A DNA stretch of 64,000 nucleotides, taken from NCBI GenBank assembly GCA_036652335.1, contig JAVVWB010000005.1, positions 55,684-119,683 on the forward strand, written 5' to 3'. Positions 24,757 to 34,393 of this stretch are shown here, piece by piece. Numbering within the stretch: position 1 is the first letter of the stretch; each line of letters opens with the position of its first letter. The notes under the pieces were generated by a model. The model was not told the origin of the DNA, made no database searches, and saw only the letters and a list, made by a program, of their open reading frames with translations. Origin of the DNA: JAVVWB01 sp036652335. GTDB taxonomy: Bacteria > Synergistota > Synergistia > Synergistales > Synergistaceae. A program made the position numbers and the translations under genes.

Positions 24757-25682
24757 GAATATTGACGATATTTAACTTAATTGTTTTACTTTTGTTTACA
24801 TCGGATAGAGAGAAAATCCCTGTCGGAGGACAAGCTGTAATTGAAGGTGTGTTAATGAAAGGTCCACATGGATGGGCGTTAGCTGTGAGAGAACCGTCTT
24901 GTAAAATATGGACTCATTCTTGGCCCGAATCTACATGGCTAAAAAGAGGAATATGGCAATTACCTATAATACGTGGATTCGCTACAATGGTCGAAATGAT
25001 GAGAATCGGTATGAAAGCTCTCTCTATGTCTGCAGAAATTAGCTTAGGTGAAGAGGATAATATCTCTAACTTAGAAATGTTCCTTTCTGTTGCTTTTGCG
25101 ATTTCAGCTGTAATTCTTTTATTCATAGCGCTTCCCATGTTTCTTTCAGAGTATATAACAGCGTATTTTACTTTATCACATCTATCTAAAAATATACTTG
25201 AGGGCGTTTTTAGAGGGATAGTATTTGTTTCCTATATCCTTGTCATAAGTTTATGGAAAGATATGCGTAGAGTATTTGAGTATCATGGCGCAGAGCACAA
25301 AACGATAAATGCTTATGAGTCTAATGCGGAAATGAATCCAGTTGATATTCAAAGGTATTCGAGAATACATAGAAGGTGTGGAACTTCATTCTTGCTTATT
25401 GTTATATTTGTTAGCATAATAGTTTTTTCATCCATAAGCTTTTTATCTATATCAATGAAAATTTTATCAAGAGTTATTTTATTACCACTAATAATAGGAA
25501 TTTCTTATGAATTTATTAAATATGCTGCAAATAGTAACGGCCTTGGGGCTATCTGTATGAAGCCTGCTTTACTATTACAATATATAACAACGAAAGAACC
25601 CAGCGAAGACCAAATTGAGATAGCACTAACTGCTCTTAATCTTGCTTTAGTTACTAATAAAAATAAAGAAGAAAACATCTGA
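24753..25682 (+). CDS. DUF1385 (COG3872) integral membrane protein
   Basis: A 309-residue DUF1385 member, annotated as predicted metal-dependent. Hallmarks: IPVGGQAVIEGVLMKGPHG near residue 22, and the conserved YHGAEHKTINAYE about residues 174-186, whose histidines and glutamate suggest a metal site. Four to five hydrophobic helices are visible (residues 2-16, about 112-132, 145-165 and 210-245). The gene often lies beside rpmE, prfA and prmC, as here; function remains unknown. The start overlaps the thyX stop as ATGA, so it is translationally coupled. Confidence 0.82.
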   Translation: MRILTIFNLIVLLLFTSDREKIPVGGQAVIEGVLMKGPHGWALAVREPSCKIWTHSWPESTWLKRGIWQLPIIRGFATMVEMMRIGMKALSMSAEISLGEEDNISNLEMFLSVAFAISAVILLFIALPMFLSEYITAYFTLSHLSKNILEGVFRGIVFVSYILVISLWKDMRRVFEYHGAEHKTINAYESNAEMNPVDIQRYSRIHRRCGTSFLLIVIFVSIIVFSSISFLSISMKILSRVILLPLIIGISYEFIKYAANSNGLGAICMKPALLLQYITTKEPSEDQIEIALTALNLALVTNKNKEENI

Positions 25683-25692
25683 GGTGCATTAA

Positions 25693-26763
25693 ATGGACTT
25701 AATGTCAAAGTTAAAAGAAATTGAAACGTCATACAAGGAAATTGAAGAGAAAATGGCAGACCCAGAAATTAGTAATAACCCCAAAGAAATGCAGGTCCTT
25801 GGGAAAAAACATGTAGACCTTACACCTATAATGGATGCGTTCATGGAGTATGAATCTGTCTTATCTGGTATTGCAGAAGCAAATGAATTACTATCATCTG
25901 ACGATGAAATGAAAGAACTTGCTAAAGATGAAATTTCTGTCCTCGAGGAACGAATTCCTATTCTTGAAAAAGACATCCAGATATTGCTTTTACCAAAAGA
26001 CATCAATGATGATAAAAGTGTAATTATTGAAATAAGAGGTGGTGCTGGGGGAGAAGAAGCAGCCCTGTTTGCAGCAAACCTATTTAGAATGTACTCAAGA
26101 TATGCAGAAAGACAACATTGGAAAACAGAAATAATATCATCATACGAAACAGGTATAGGTGGGTATAAAGAAATTGTATTTCGTGTAGATGGTGTGGGTG
26201 CATTTAGTGAGCTAAAGTTTGAAAGCGGTGTTCACCGAGTCCAGCGTGTACCTGAAACAGAAGCTGGGGGTAGAATTCATACATCAACTGCTACCGTTGC
26301 GGTTTTGCCTGAGGCTGAGGATGTTGATATAGATGTGAGAACTGAAGACTTAAAGATAGATACATATAGGTCTAGTGGAGCAGGGGGACAGCATGTAAAT
26401 ATGACTGATTCTGCTGTTAGAATTACGCATCTTCCTTCCGGCATAGTTGTTACATGTCAAGATGAACGTTCACAAATTAAAAACAGAGCAAAAGCAATGC
26501 AATTTCTTCGTACGAAGCTTTATGATGCAGAACTACAAAAGAAGAATGCTGAGATGGCTGCAGAACGCAAGGGACAGGTTGGTACTGGAGATAGAGCAGA
26601 AAGAATTAGGACCTACAACTTTCCTCAAAATAGGCTTTCAGATCATAGAATAAATTTAACACTTTTTAAATTGGATCAAATTATGGATGGCGACTTATAT
26701 GAATTAGTAAGAAATTTATCCGAAGCAGATCAAGCCGAGAAGTTGAAAGCACTTTCTGTATAG
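25693..26763 (+). CDS. prfA: Peptide chain release factor 1
   Basis: RF1 reads UAA and UAG stop codons. The 356-residue protein carries the catalytic GGQ (SSGAGGQHVNMTDSAVR) and the RF1-type PxT motif as PET in RVPETEAGG, so it is RF1 rather than RF2. It also has the helical N-terminal domain (DPEISNNPKEM) and C-terminal regions that complete domain 4. AGGTGC precedes the ATG. It lies just before prmC, which methylates the glutamine of GGQ, a common and functionally sensible pair. Confidence 0.97.
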   Translation: MDLMSKLKEIETSYKEIEEKMADPEISNNPKEMQVLGKKHVDLTPIMDAFMEYESVLSGIAEANELLSSDDEMKELAKDEISVLEERIPILEKDIQILLLPKDINDDKSVIIEIRGGAGGEEAALFAANLFRMYSRYAERQHWKTEIISSYETGIGGYKEIVFRVDGVGAFSELKFESGVHRVQRVPETEAGGRIHTSTATVAVLPEAEDVDIDVRTEDLKIDTYRSSGAGGQHVNMTDSAVRITHLPSGIVVTCQDERSQIKNRAKAMQFLRTKLYDAELQKKNAEMAAERKGQVGTGDRAERIRTYNFPQNRLSDHRINLTLFKLDQIMDGDLYELVRNLSEADQAEKLKALSV

Positions 26764-26779
26764 AAAGAGAGTAATACTT

Positions 26780-27625
26780 TTGATAATTAAAGATATTAGA
26801 GAAAAAATAATATCTACCTTGGAGAATGCAAAAATAGAACGTACTCACTATGAAGCAGATCTCATTCTTTCTTATGTATTGAGTTTAGATAAAGCTTTAA
26901 TTTTTGCTCATTACTACGACGAGGTTCAGTTAGTTGATTATAAAATTATAATAGAAATGGTAACCCAGAGAACAAAAAGAGTTCCACTTTCTTATATATT
27001 AGGTGTTTCTGAATTTTATGGATATACTTTTAAAGTAGGATCTGGCTGCTTGATACCTCGTCCAGAAACAGAATTATTGGTAGAAGAGATGCTCACACTT
27101 TCCCAAAACGCAAAAAGATTTGCAGATTGGTGTACTGGTAGTGGTTGTATAGGGATATCAATGCTTCTTGAAAACCCTAATTATTCTTGTTATGCAATTG
27201 ATGCTTCGGAAGAAGCATTAATTTGGGCTAAAATCAATGCTAAGCATCACAATATAGAAGAGCGTTTTATTCCCATATTGAACTCTTCCCCTGAATTTTG
27301 TGATATAGAGAAAAAATCTCTAGATTTTATAATTTCAAATCCACCATATATTCCGTCAAAAGATATTTTAACTCTAATGAGCGATGTTAAGGATTATGAG
27401 CCTAGAATTGCTCTAGATGGTGGAGAACAGGGACTTGATGTTTATAGATTGATAATGAACGCAGCTGAAAAATTTCTTGTTCCAAGTGGTTACATAGCTT
27501 TTGAAACAGCTGGTGCATGGCAAATTGAATTATTAAAAGAAGAATTTTTCCCTAAATACAAATATATAAAAGAAATTTTTGATTATGCAGGAATACCTAG
27601 GCACGTCATATTTCAACTAAAGTGA
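26780..27625 (+). CDS. prmC: Release factor glutamine methyltransferase PrmC
   Basis: A 281-residue class I SAM methyltransferase that N5-methylates the GGQ glutamine of release factors. The N-terminal helical domain ends near SYILGVSEFYG, then LIPRPETELLVEE, the SAM loop CTGSGCIGISML and the catalytic NPPY motif in SNPPYIPSKD. The start is TTG with a weak AGAGAG site and a gap of 16 bases after prfA, so the two genes are probably co-transcribed. A clear terminator follows. Confidence 0.94.
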   Translation: MIIKDIREKIISTLENAKIERTHYEADLILSYVLSLDKALIFAHYYDEVQLVDYKIIIEMVTQRTKRVPLSYILGVSEFYGYTFKVGSGCLIPRPETELLVEEMLTLSQNAKRFADWCTGSGCIGISMLLENPNYSCYAIDASEEALIWAKINAKHHNIEERFIPILNSSPEFCDIEKKSLDFIISNPPYIPSKDILTLMSDVKDYEPRIALDGGEQGLDVYRLIMNAAEKFLVPSGYIAFETAGAWQIELLKEEFFPKYKYIKEIFDYAGIPRHVIFQLK

Positions 27626-27645
27626 GTTATTATAATATTAATATT

Positions 27646-27687
27646 AAAAGTGAGGATGTTACTTTTTAGTAATTTCCTCACTTTTTT
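27646..27687 (+). terminator. Intrinsic terminator after prmC
   Basis: AAAAGTGAGG/CCTCACTTTT outer stem with an inner GTTACT/AGTAAT, ending in TTTTTT. It lies 20 bases after the prmC stop. Confidence 0.88.
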
Positions 27688-27706
27688 AGTAAAAAATTGA
27701 AAGACA

Positions 27707-27734
27707 TTAAAGAATATCAAATGTAGTATATAAT
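27707..27734 (+). promoter_or_regulatory. Candidate sigma-70 promoter for the M48 peptidase / dnaX-dnaE unit
   Basis: TTAAAG (27707-27712), 16 bases, TATAAT (27729-27734). It lies 39 bases before the GTG start of the peptidase. Confidence 0.55.
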
Positions 27735-27772
27735 ATGTGTATGTGTAAAATAGTCTAATAGGAGGGATAGCT

Positions 27773-28876
27773 GTGAAAAAAATATTCTATTTCATTCTTG
27801 TTTTACTGTTTTTGCAGGCTAATCCCTGTATTTCTTACTCACGAGAATTGCTTGATGTGTCTGTAAAGACAATACCTAAAGAAAAGAAAATGGGAATAAA
27901 ATCTGCCAAAGAAATCGAAAAACAGATTCCGAGAGTATTGGATCCGGATAAAGAAGCTAAATTAACTGGAATAATGAATAAACTCATTCCATATCTTAAA
28001 AGAAACTTAGATTATGAAGTGCGTATAATCGAAATGAAAGTGCCCAATGCATTCTCGTTACCTGGTGGAATTACATATTTTACGACAGGAATGTTGGATT
28101 TTCTAAAAAGTGAAGATGAATTCGCAGCAATTATGGCTCATGAATTGGTGCATGCGGACAGAGCACACGTGCTTGTACAAATGAAAAGGGATAGTAAGTT
28201 AAATCTAATTACACTTGCAGGGATTATTGCAGCAACTCAAGGAGCTGGAGCTCCGGCATTACTGATGTCAGGAGCGTTTCAAACTGCGCTAAGCAATAAA
28301 TATAGTATTGAATTAGAGAAAGAGGCTGATTATCTAGGAATAGATATTTTACATAGAGCAGGGTATAACCCAAGTGCTATGCTAACAATGATGGAAAGAT
28401 TTAGTTCAGAAAGATTAAAAAAATCATTTGTTGATCCAGGAATATATCAGACACATCCAGAGGATAATGAAAGAATCGAAGCTGCAGTTAAATATATGCG
28501 AGATAATAAAATAGTTATTAACAGAAAAGATGCTTTAAATAAACTTAAGGTGGAAGTAAAAGAGGCTCCTCTGTACGTTGAAATTAGTATAGATAAGCAC
28601 GTTCTAATGATAATAAACCGTGATGCTTACAATAAAGATACAATAGAAAGATTTGTAGAAAAATTAGATAAAAACCTAGAATTAGAGTTGGCTCCATATG
28701 ATATTCAAATCAACACTTTTGATGGTATAAAAAGATTATACTTAAGAGGTGAATTCATTTTAAGTGAGAATGAATTGACGAGTGGAATGCCAACGTTAAA
28801 TGAGATTGCAAGAAGAATCAATAAAATAATAAATGATATTCGTTTGGATTCACCTTTAACAAACTATTATAATTAA
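27773..28876 (+). CDS. Exported M48-family zinc metallopeptidase
   Basis: A 367-residue protein with a signal peptide (basic start, hydrophobic residues 4-17, likely cleavage near residue 22). The catalytic HExxH is MAHELVH (H123, E124, H127), with the third ligand glutamate in ELEKEADYLG, as in BepA/YcaL and Oma1-type M48 peptidases. The C-terminal 130 residues are unrelated to any domain I recognise. A GTG start with GGAGGG in front is chosen. Likely an extracytoplasmic protein-quality-control enzyme. It is 32 bases from dnaX, so co-transcription with dnaX-dnaE is possible. Confidence 0.85.
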   Translation: MKKIFYFILVLLFLQANPCISYSRELLDVSVKTIPKEKKMGIKSAKEIEKQIPRVLDPDKEAKLTGIMNKLIPYLKRNLDYEVRIIEMKVPNAFSLPGGITYFTTGMLDFLKSEDEFAAIMAHELVHADRAHVLVQMKRDSKLNLITLAGIIAATQGAGAPALLMSGAFQTALSNKYSIELEKEADYLGIDILHRAGYNPSAMLTMMERFSSERLKKSFVDPGIYQTHPEDNERIEAAVKYMRDNKIVINRKDALNKLKVEVKEAPLYVEISIDKHVLMIINRDAYNKDTIERFVEKLDKNLELELAPYDIQINTFDGIKRLYLRGEFILSENELTSGMPTLNEIARRINKIINDIRLDSPLTNYYN

Positions 28877-28908
28877 CTGGCAGTAGCTATTTCAATAGGA
28901 GGTTCACC

Positions 28909-30654
28909 ATGTATATTTCATTATATCGTAAATACCGCCCTCAAAAATTTTCTGATATGGTAGGACAGAGTGCAGCGATAAGTTTACTACAAGAATCATT
29001 AAAAGAAGATAAAATTGGTCATGCATATCTTTTTTCTGGCCCTAGAGGATGTGGAAAAACCAGTGCGGCAAGATTAATTGCTAAAAGTTTAATCTGTAAA
29101 AAACAGTCCCAAACCTATGAACCATGTGGTGAATGTGATGACTGTATTAGTGTTGCCATGGGGGAACATCTTGACGTTATTGAAATTGATGGTGCTTCAA
29201 ATAGAGGAATAAATGAAATTAGAGATTTAAAAACTCATGTGAACCTAAAACCACTAAGCGCAGGATACAAGATTTATATTATTGATGAGGTTCACATGTT
29301 AACTGAGCCGGCATTCAATGCTTTACTTAAGACATTAGAAGAACCACCACAAAATGTTGTGTTTTTATTAGCTACAACTGAGCCACATAAAGTCCCTGTT
29401 ACAATACGGTCAAGATGTCAACAAATACCTTTTCATCGCATTTCTACTAAAGATATGATTGAAAGAATTCAATATGTTTGTGATTGTGAGAATATAAAAT
29501 ATGATAAAGAATCAATATGGGAACTAGCGAGACAGGCTGATGGAGCGCTTAGAGATGCTCTTTCACTAACAGAACAAGCGATAGCACTAGGTAAAAAAGA
29601 TTTAACATTAGAGTGCATACAAGAGTTAACCGGAGGAAGTAGTAGAACTGAACTCGAAGAATGGGTCTCTACATTTTCATCTGATCCATCTACTTGTGTT
29701 CTTATGTTGTCTAAGATGTTATCTGGTGGAATGTCCACAGAAAAATTTTGTGAATCCTTATTTTCACTTTTTAGGGATATATGGTTGTATGTCTTGTGGG
29801 GAGAAAAGATTATAGACTCATTAGAAATATCTGATTCCGGATTACGATTTTTGGAAAATCAAGCCAAAATATGGAGTGCAGATAAATTAATGGACGTATG
29901 TAATTTGTTGAACAGCTTGATGCCGAGAGCGAGACAGGGAATACGAAATGATGTTTTTTCTGGATTAATATTAATGAAACTAATGCTGATTTACGAAGGC
30001 AATGGGAAAAAAGTATTAAATAACATAAATGAAAATACAAAGTTAGAGTATAGTAGCGTTTGGGTAAAGGAAGATAAGGCCAAACTTGATAATACGGTTC
30101 ACACTGCTATTTCTGATGAAGATAATGGTATAAAAAAGACTGTTGAGGTAAAAGAAAAACAATCCATAGAGAAGTGTTGTTGCCTAGATAATTTCGAGAA
30201 TATAGATAAAAATTATAAGTTATTGGTCTCAAACTTGAGCTCAAAGGTGTTATTGTTGTCATCTGCGTTGCTTTATGCAGACATTCAAATAGAAAATGGT
30301 GTATGGTCAATCTCTGTGAAGAATAATCCTGTTGCAAAACAAATACTTGATGTTTCCTTGAATAAAGATATCTTGAGGATAGCAATGCAAGATGCTTTTT
30401 CAGCTAAAGAAAATATAGAACAAAAAGATGATATATTAAAAAAAGACACAGATGTTATCTTTTCAAAATCAATTAAAGAAAATGATATAAACTTTCCTTC
30501 GGAAAAAACAAATGAAAAGGTTTCGTCGGATGATAATGTAAAAGTTGCTACCTCATCAAGTCATATGTTAAAGCTAATGATGGCAGAAGTTTTGTATATA
30601 CATGAAAATAATGACGAAGCAGATACGCCTAACGGAGGAACAGAGAATGTTTAA
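28909..30654 (+). CDS. dnaX: DNA polymerase III subunits gamma/tau
   Basis: The clamp-loader ATPase. The 581-residue protein has Walker A GPRGCGKTSA, four zinc cysteines (CxxxxxxxxCxxCxxC, beginning in ICKKQ), Walker B IIDEVHML, and the SRC box SRCQQIPFHR. About residues 1-370 are the three clamp-loader domains; the rest is low-complexity and tau-like. I see no classical slippery site that would also make a short gamma form. AGGAGG precedes the ATG, and dnaE starts within its last codons. It follows the M48 gene. Confidence 0.95.
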   Translation: MYISLYRKYRPQKFSDMVGQSAAISLLQESLKEDKIGHAYLFSGPRGCGKTSAARLIAKSLICKKQSQTYEPCGECDDCISVAMGEHLDVIEIDGASNRGINEIRDLKTHVNLKPLSAGYKIYIIDEVHMLTEPAFNALLKTLEEPPQNVVFLLATTEPHKVPVTIRSRCQQIPFHRISTKDMIERIQYVCDCENIKYDKESIWELARQADGALRDALSLTEQAIALGKKDLTLECIQELTGGSSRTELEEWVSTFSSDPSTCVLMLSKMLSGGMSTEKFCESLFSLFRDIWLYVLWGEKIIDSLEISDSGLRFLENQAKIWSADKLMDVCNLLNSLMPRARQGIRNDVFSGLILMKLMLIYEGNGKKVLNNINENTKLEYSSVWVKEDKAKLDNTVHTAISDEDNGIKKTVEVKEKQSIEKCCCLDNFENIDKNYKLLVSNLSSKVLLLSSALLYADIQIENGVWSISVKNNPVAKQILDVSLNKDILRIAMQDAFSAKENIEQKDDILKKDTDVIFSKSIKENDINFPSEKTNEKVSSDDNVKVATSSSHMLKLMMAEVLYIHENNDEADTPNGGTENV

Positions 30655-33600
30655 TAAACCTTTTGTGCATTTACACGTACATAGCGAATATAGTTTATTA
30701 GATGGAGCGAATAGATGCTCAGACTTAGCTAAAACGACCAAAGAGATGGGTATGAACTCCGTTGCTTTAACTGACCATGGTGTCATGTATGGCTGCTATG
30801 AATTTTATACAAAATGTAAAGAGGCAGAAGTAAAACCAATAATTGGTTGTGAAGTATATGTTGAGCCTAAAGGTTATCAAACAAGAGAAAGTAAAAATAA
30901 CTTTCACCTCATACTGCTTGCAGAGAATGATGAGGGGTATCATAACCTTGTTAGGTTGGTTTCTAAGGCAAATACAGAAGGATATTATTATAAACCAAGA
31001 ATAGACCATGAATTGCTTGCAGAATTTAGTCGTGGATTAATATGTTCATCTGCATGTCTCGGCGGAGAAATTCCTCAGTATATTATTAAAGGTGAGATTG
31101 ACAATGCTATTGCTTGTGCAAATCTCTACAGAGATATAATGGGGAAGGAAAATTATTTTTTAGAAATACAAAGTAATTCTATCCCTGAACAGGCGATTGT
31201 AAACAAGGCTTTAATAGAAATCTCAAAAAAATGTGATATCCCTTTAATTGCGACAAATGACTCACACTATTTAAAAAAGAGTGATGCAGCTTGGCACGAT
31301 ATTTTGTTGTGCGTTCAGACGGGAAACACTGTAGATAATCCGAATCGTTATAAGTTTAAGGGAGATGACTATTACTTCCGTTCACCTGAGGAAATGTGGA
31401 ACATTTTTGGGAGTGAGTTGCCAGAATCACTAATTAATACACAAAAAATAGCGGACCGTTGTGAAGTTTTGCTTAATAGAGATAAGTACTATTTGCCTGA
31501 CTTCCCGTTGCCAGAGGGTGAAACACTTGAAACACACTTAAGAAAAGAAGCGCATGATGGATTAAAGAAGAGGCTTAAAACAGAGAATCCTTCTGAAAAA
31601 TACCTAGATAGATTAAATTATGAACTTGGTATAATCGAACAGATGGGTTTCCCTGGATATTTTTGTATTGTTGCAGATATAATTGTTGCGTCGAAAGAAA
31701 GAGGAATTCCTATTGGTCCCGGACGAGGTTCAGCTGCTGGTTCACTTGTTGCTTGGTCTCTCGGAATTACTGATCTTGACCCACTCAAATACAATTTACT
31801 TTTTGAAAGATTTCTTAATCCAGAAAGAATAAGTATGCCTGATATTGATACTGACGTTTCAGACAAGGGAAGAGATGCTTTAATTGCGTACATTGTTGAA
31901 AAATATGGTAGTGACAAGGTAGCACAGATTACAACATTTGGTTGTATGAAAACTAAAGGCGCCATTGCTGATGTTGGTAGAGCTTTAGGAATGCCTATAT
32001 CTGAAGTGAGAAACGTTACAAAGTTGATACCTGACTCAATAAAATCTGACATCAAATCAATTCCAGATGCAATAGAGCATATAGCAGAATTGAATGAAAT
32101 ATATAATAAAGATCCACAAGTTAAGAAATTGTTAGATATTGCTAAAAATATTGAGGGACTTTCTCGCCATACCTCACAACACGCTGCTGGTGTTGTAATT
32201 ACTCCTAAGCCATTAGCAGAGATGGTCCCAATAAAAAGATTTGGAGATAACCAGGTCGCGACACAGTACTCAATGGAACCTGTTGAAAAATTAGGCCTTG
32301 TAAAGATGGACTTTCTTGGATTGAGGACATTGTCTGTTTTAGAAGGTGCAATAAATAATATTGAGCTAAACCGTAATAAAAAAATTGACCTAAGTGAAAT
32401 TCCTATTGATGATAAAAAAACATATGATATGTTGCAACGAGGAGAAACTCTTGGAGTTTTCCAGTTGGAATCAACAGGAATGACTGCTCTTGTAAGAAGG
32501 ATGATGCCAGACTGTTTTGAAGACCTAATTGCTTTGGTTGCTTTGTATCGTCCTGGACCGCTTGAAAGTGGAATGGCAGATACATATGTAAAGTGTAAAC
32601 ATAAAGAACAGCCGGTACATTATTTACACCCAATTCTTGAAGATTCTATGAAAGAGACATATGGAGTTATTCTTTACCAAGAACAGGTAATGCAGAGTGC
32701 ATCAAAACTTGCTGGCTACACACTTGGAGAAGCAGACTTATTGCGTCGTGCAATGGGTAAGAAAAAAGTTGAAGTAATGGTTGAGCAACGTGAAAAGTTT
32801 GTCGCAGGTGCTGTTAAGAATAAAGTTGACTCCAAAACAGCGGGAGAAATATTTGATATCATTGAAAAATTTGCTGGATATGGATTTAATAAGTCACACA
32901 GTGCAGCATACGCGCTAATAAGCTATAGGACAGCGTGGTTAAAAGCGAACTACCCATCTGAATTTTTAGCGTCCTATCTTACGAGTATGGTAGGTAGTAA
33001 GATGGATGTTTTAGGACAATACATAAGAAGTGTTAGAGACGCAGGCTATCCAGTTCTTTCTCCAGATATAAATGCATCAATGGAAGATTTCACCGTTGAT
33101 GGAACTGTAATTAGACTTGGATTGTCAGCAATTGCGAAACTAGGTAGTACGGCTGTTACAAATATAATTTCATCTAGAAATTCTAAAGGTAAATTCTTAA
33201 ATTTTTGGGATTTCATGAATAAAATTGATACAAGGATAGTCAATAAAGGTGTCATTGAAAACTTAATCAAGTCAGGAGCTTTTGACAATATAGAAACAAA
33301 TAGAGCTAAATTAATGACTTCTCTACCAATGTTAATTGAAATAGTATCTAAAAAACAGTCTGATGAAAATCAATGCTCTTTGTTTACAGAAGAAGATACT
33401 CTGGCTATGCAACCAGAAATGAAAGAGTGTAATGATTTCTCTACTAGAGAAAAACTTGATTTTGAAAAAGAAAGCATGGGACTTTATATATCAGGTCATC
33501 CTTTTGACTTGTACTATGATAAAGTTAAAAACTATATTACGTGCCCACTGAATGAAATACCAAATTGGAAAGCTACTACAGTGCCCTTGGTTTCAGCTGG

Positions 33601-34072
33601 TTTACTTGCATCTATATCCGAAAAAATAACTAAAAAGGGCGATCCAATGGGGATACTCACTATGGAAGATGCTGATACAACAGTAGAAATCGTAGTTTTC
33701 CCAAGACAATGGCTTCGTTATAAACCATTGCTATTTGTTGGAAATTTATACTTTATAAAAGGACAACCAAAGATGGACAGAGGTGTCTCTATCTTAGCTG
33801 ATGAAATTTTTACTCTTGAGGACTATCAGGAAAACATTGAACCATACATCACTATTAAGATAGATGAGAATGATGTATGTGACGAAAAGTTTTGTCGTGA
33901 ATTGTTTAAAATATGTGAAAACAATCCTGGTGATTATCAAGTAAAGATTATGATAAAATCTGATGAAAGGACATTAGTTTCAGTAATAAAGAGACTTAAG
34001 GTTCTTCCTTCCGAAAAATTCATGCAAGAATTAGAAGTAAAACTAGATAATAGAATAAAAATTATTAACTAA
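30647..34072 (+). CDS. dnaE: DNA polymerase III alpha subunit
   Basis: The replicative polymerase of the C family, DnaE type, 1141 residues. The N-terminal PHP domain starts VHLHVHSEYSLLDG. The palm contains PGRGSAAGSLVAW and the catalytic aspartates in PDIDTD, then the fingers with FGYGFNKSHSAAYA-like AGYGFNKSHSAAY. The C-terminal region (about residues 990-1080, VPLVSAGLLASI onwards) fits an OB-fold. The start at 30647 has GGAGG 11-15 bases before it and overlaps the dnaX stop by 8 bases, so dnaX and dnaE are translationally coupled. The upstream frame start at 30602 is inside dnaX. Confidence 0.96.
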   Translation: MFNKPFVHLHVHSEYSLLDGANRCSDLAKTTKEMGMNSVALTDHGVMYGCYEFYTKCKEAEVKPIIGCEVYVEPKGYQTRESKNNFHLILLAENDEGYHNLVRLVSKANTEGYYYKPRIDHELLAEFSRGLICSSACLGGEIPQYIIKGEIDNAIACANLYRDIMGKENYFLEIQSNSIPEQAIVNKALIEISKKCDIPLIATNDSHYLKKSDAAWHDILLCVQTGNTVDNPNRYKFKGDDYYFRSPEEMWNIFGSELPESLINTQKIADRCEVLLNRDKYYLPDFPLPEGETLETHLRKEAHDGLKKRLKTENPSEKYLDRLNYELGIIEQMGFPGYFCIVADIIVASKERGIPIGPGRGSAAGSLVAWSLGITDLDPLKYNLLFERFLNPERISMPDIDTDVSDKGRDALIAYIVEKYGSDKVAQITTFGCMKTKGAIADVGRALGMPISEVRNVTKLIPDSIKSDIKSIPDAIEHIAELNEIYNKDPQVKKLLDIAKNIEGLSRHTSQHAAGVVITPKPLAEMVPIKRFGDNQVATQYSMEPVEKLGLVKMDFLGLRTLSVLEGAINNIELNRNKKIDLSEIPIDDKKTYDMLQRGETLGVFQLESTGMTALVRRMMPDCFEDLIALVALYRPGPLESGMADTYVKCKHKEQPVHYLHPILEDSMKETYGVILYQEQVMQSASKLAGYTLGEADLLRRAMGKKKVEVMVEQREKFVAGAVKNKVDSKTAGEIFDIIEKFAGYGFNKSHSAAYALISYRTAWLKANYPSEFLASYLTSMVGSKMDVLGQYIRSVRDAGYPVLSPDINASMEDFTVDGTVIRLGLSAIAKLGSTAVTNIISSRNSKGKFLNFWDFMNKIDTRIVNKGVIENLIKSGAFDNIETNRAKLMTSLPMLIEIVSKKQSDENQCSLFTEEDTLAMQPEMKECNDFSTREKLDFEKESMGLYISGHPFDLYYDKVKNYITCPLNEIPNWKATTVPLVSAGLLASISEKITKKGDPMGILTMEDADTTVEIVVFPRQWLRYKPLLFVGNLYFIKGQPKMDRGVSILADEIFTLEDYQENIEPYITIKIDENDVCDEKFCRELFKICENNPGDYQVKIMIKSDERTLVSVIKRLKVLPSEKFMQELEVKLDNRIKIIN

Positions 34073-34092
34073 TACTTTAATGAGGTGAAGAA

Positions 34093-34335
34093 ATGATCGA
34101 AAATGATAGAAGCGTTTCTACAATATCAGGGGATTTTGTTGCGATAAAGGCTTTGGAAAATGGTGTTACTGTCATTGGGTTAACAAGAGGTTCTGAAAAC
34201 AAATTTTTGCATACTGAAAAATTAGATAAGGGCGAAGTTTGGATTTCACAATTTACTGAGCATATATCTGCAATAAAAGTAAGAGGAGTAGCAAAAATTC
34301 TAACAAAATATGGAGAACTTGAGAGCGGAAATTAG
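34093..34335 (+). CDS. mtrB: TRAP, tryptophan RNA-binding attenuation protein
   Basis: An 80-residue protein strikingly like the Bacillus subtilis TRAP ring subunit: the segments DFVAIKALENGVTVIGLTRG, EKLDKGEV and QFTEHISAIKVRG align almost residue for residue. TRAP forms an 11-mer that binds (G/U)AG repeats in trp leaders when loaded with tryptophan. The RNA-contacting K43, K62 and R64 (K37, K56, R58 in B. subtilis) are kept, as are T31, Q53, T55 and S59 in the tryptophan pocket; T30 and T52 of Bacillus are N36 and I58. It follows dnaE after 20 bases with its own AGGTG site. No trp gene is in the window. Confidence 0.9.
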   Translation: MIENDRSVSTISGDFVAIKALENGVTVIGLTRGSENKFLHTEKLDKGEVWISQFTEHISAIKVRGVAKILTKYGELESGN

Positions 34336-34393
34336 GGAAAAATATCATGTAAATATTTAAAGAAAAATAGAAAAAATCCAAATATTTTGTGTT

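Noticed and set aside
29590..30013. Programmed frameshift sites in dnaX (A6G runs at about 29594 and 30007)
   Set aside because: Both runs fall in phase AAA AAA G in the dnaX frame, not A AAA AAG, so they do not match the E. coli -1 slip site, and no stem follows clearly.
34336..34393. TRAP-binding (G/U)AG repeat cluster near mtrB
   Set aside because: Only scattered TAG/GAG triplets are visible, far fewer than the roughly eleven regularly spaced ones that TRAP needs.
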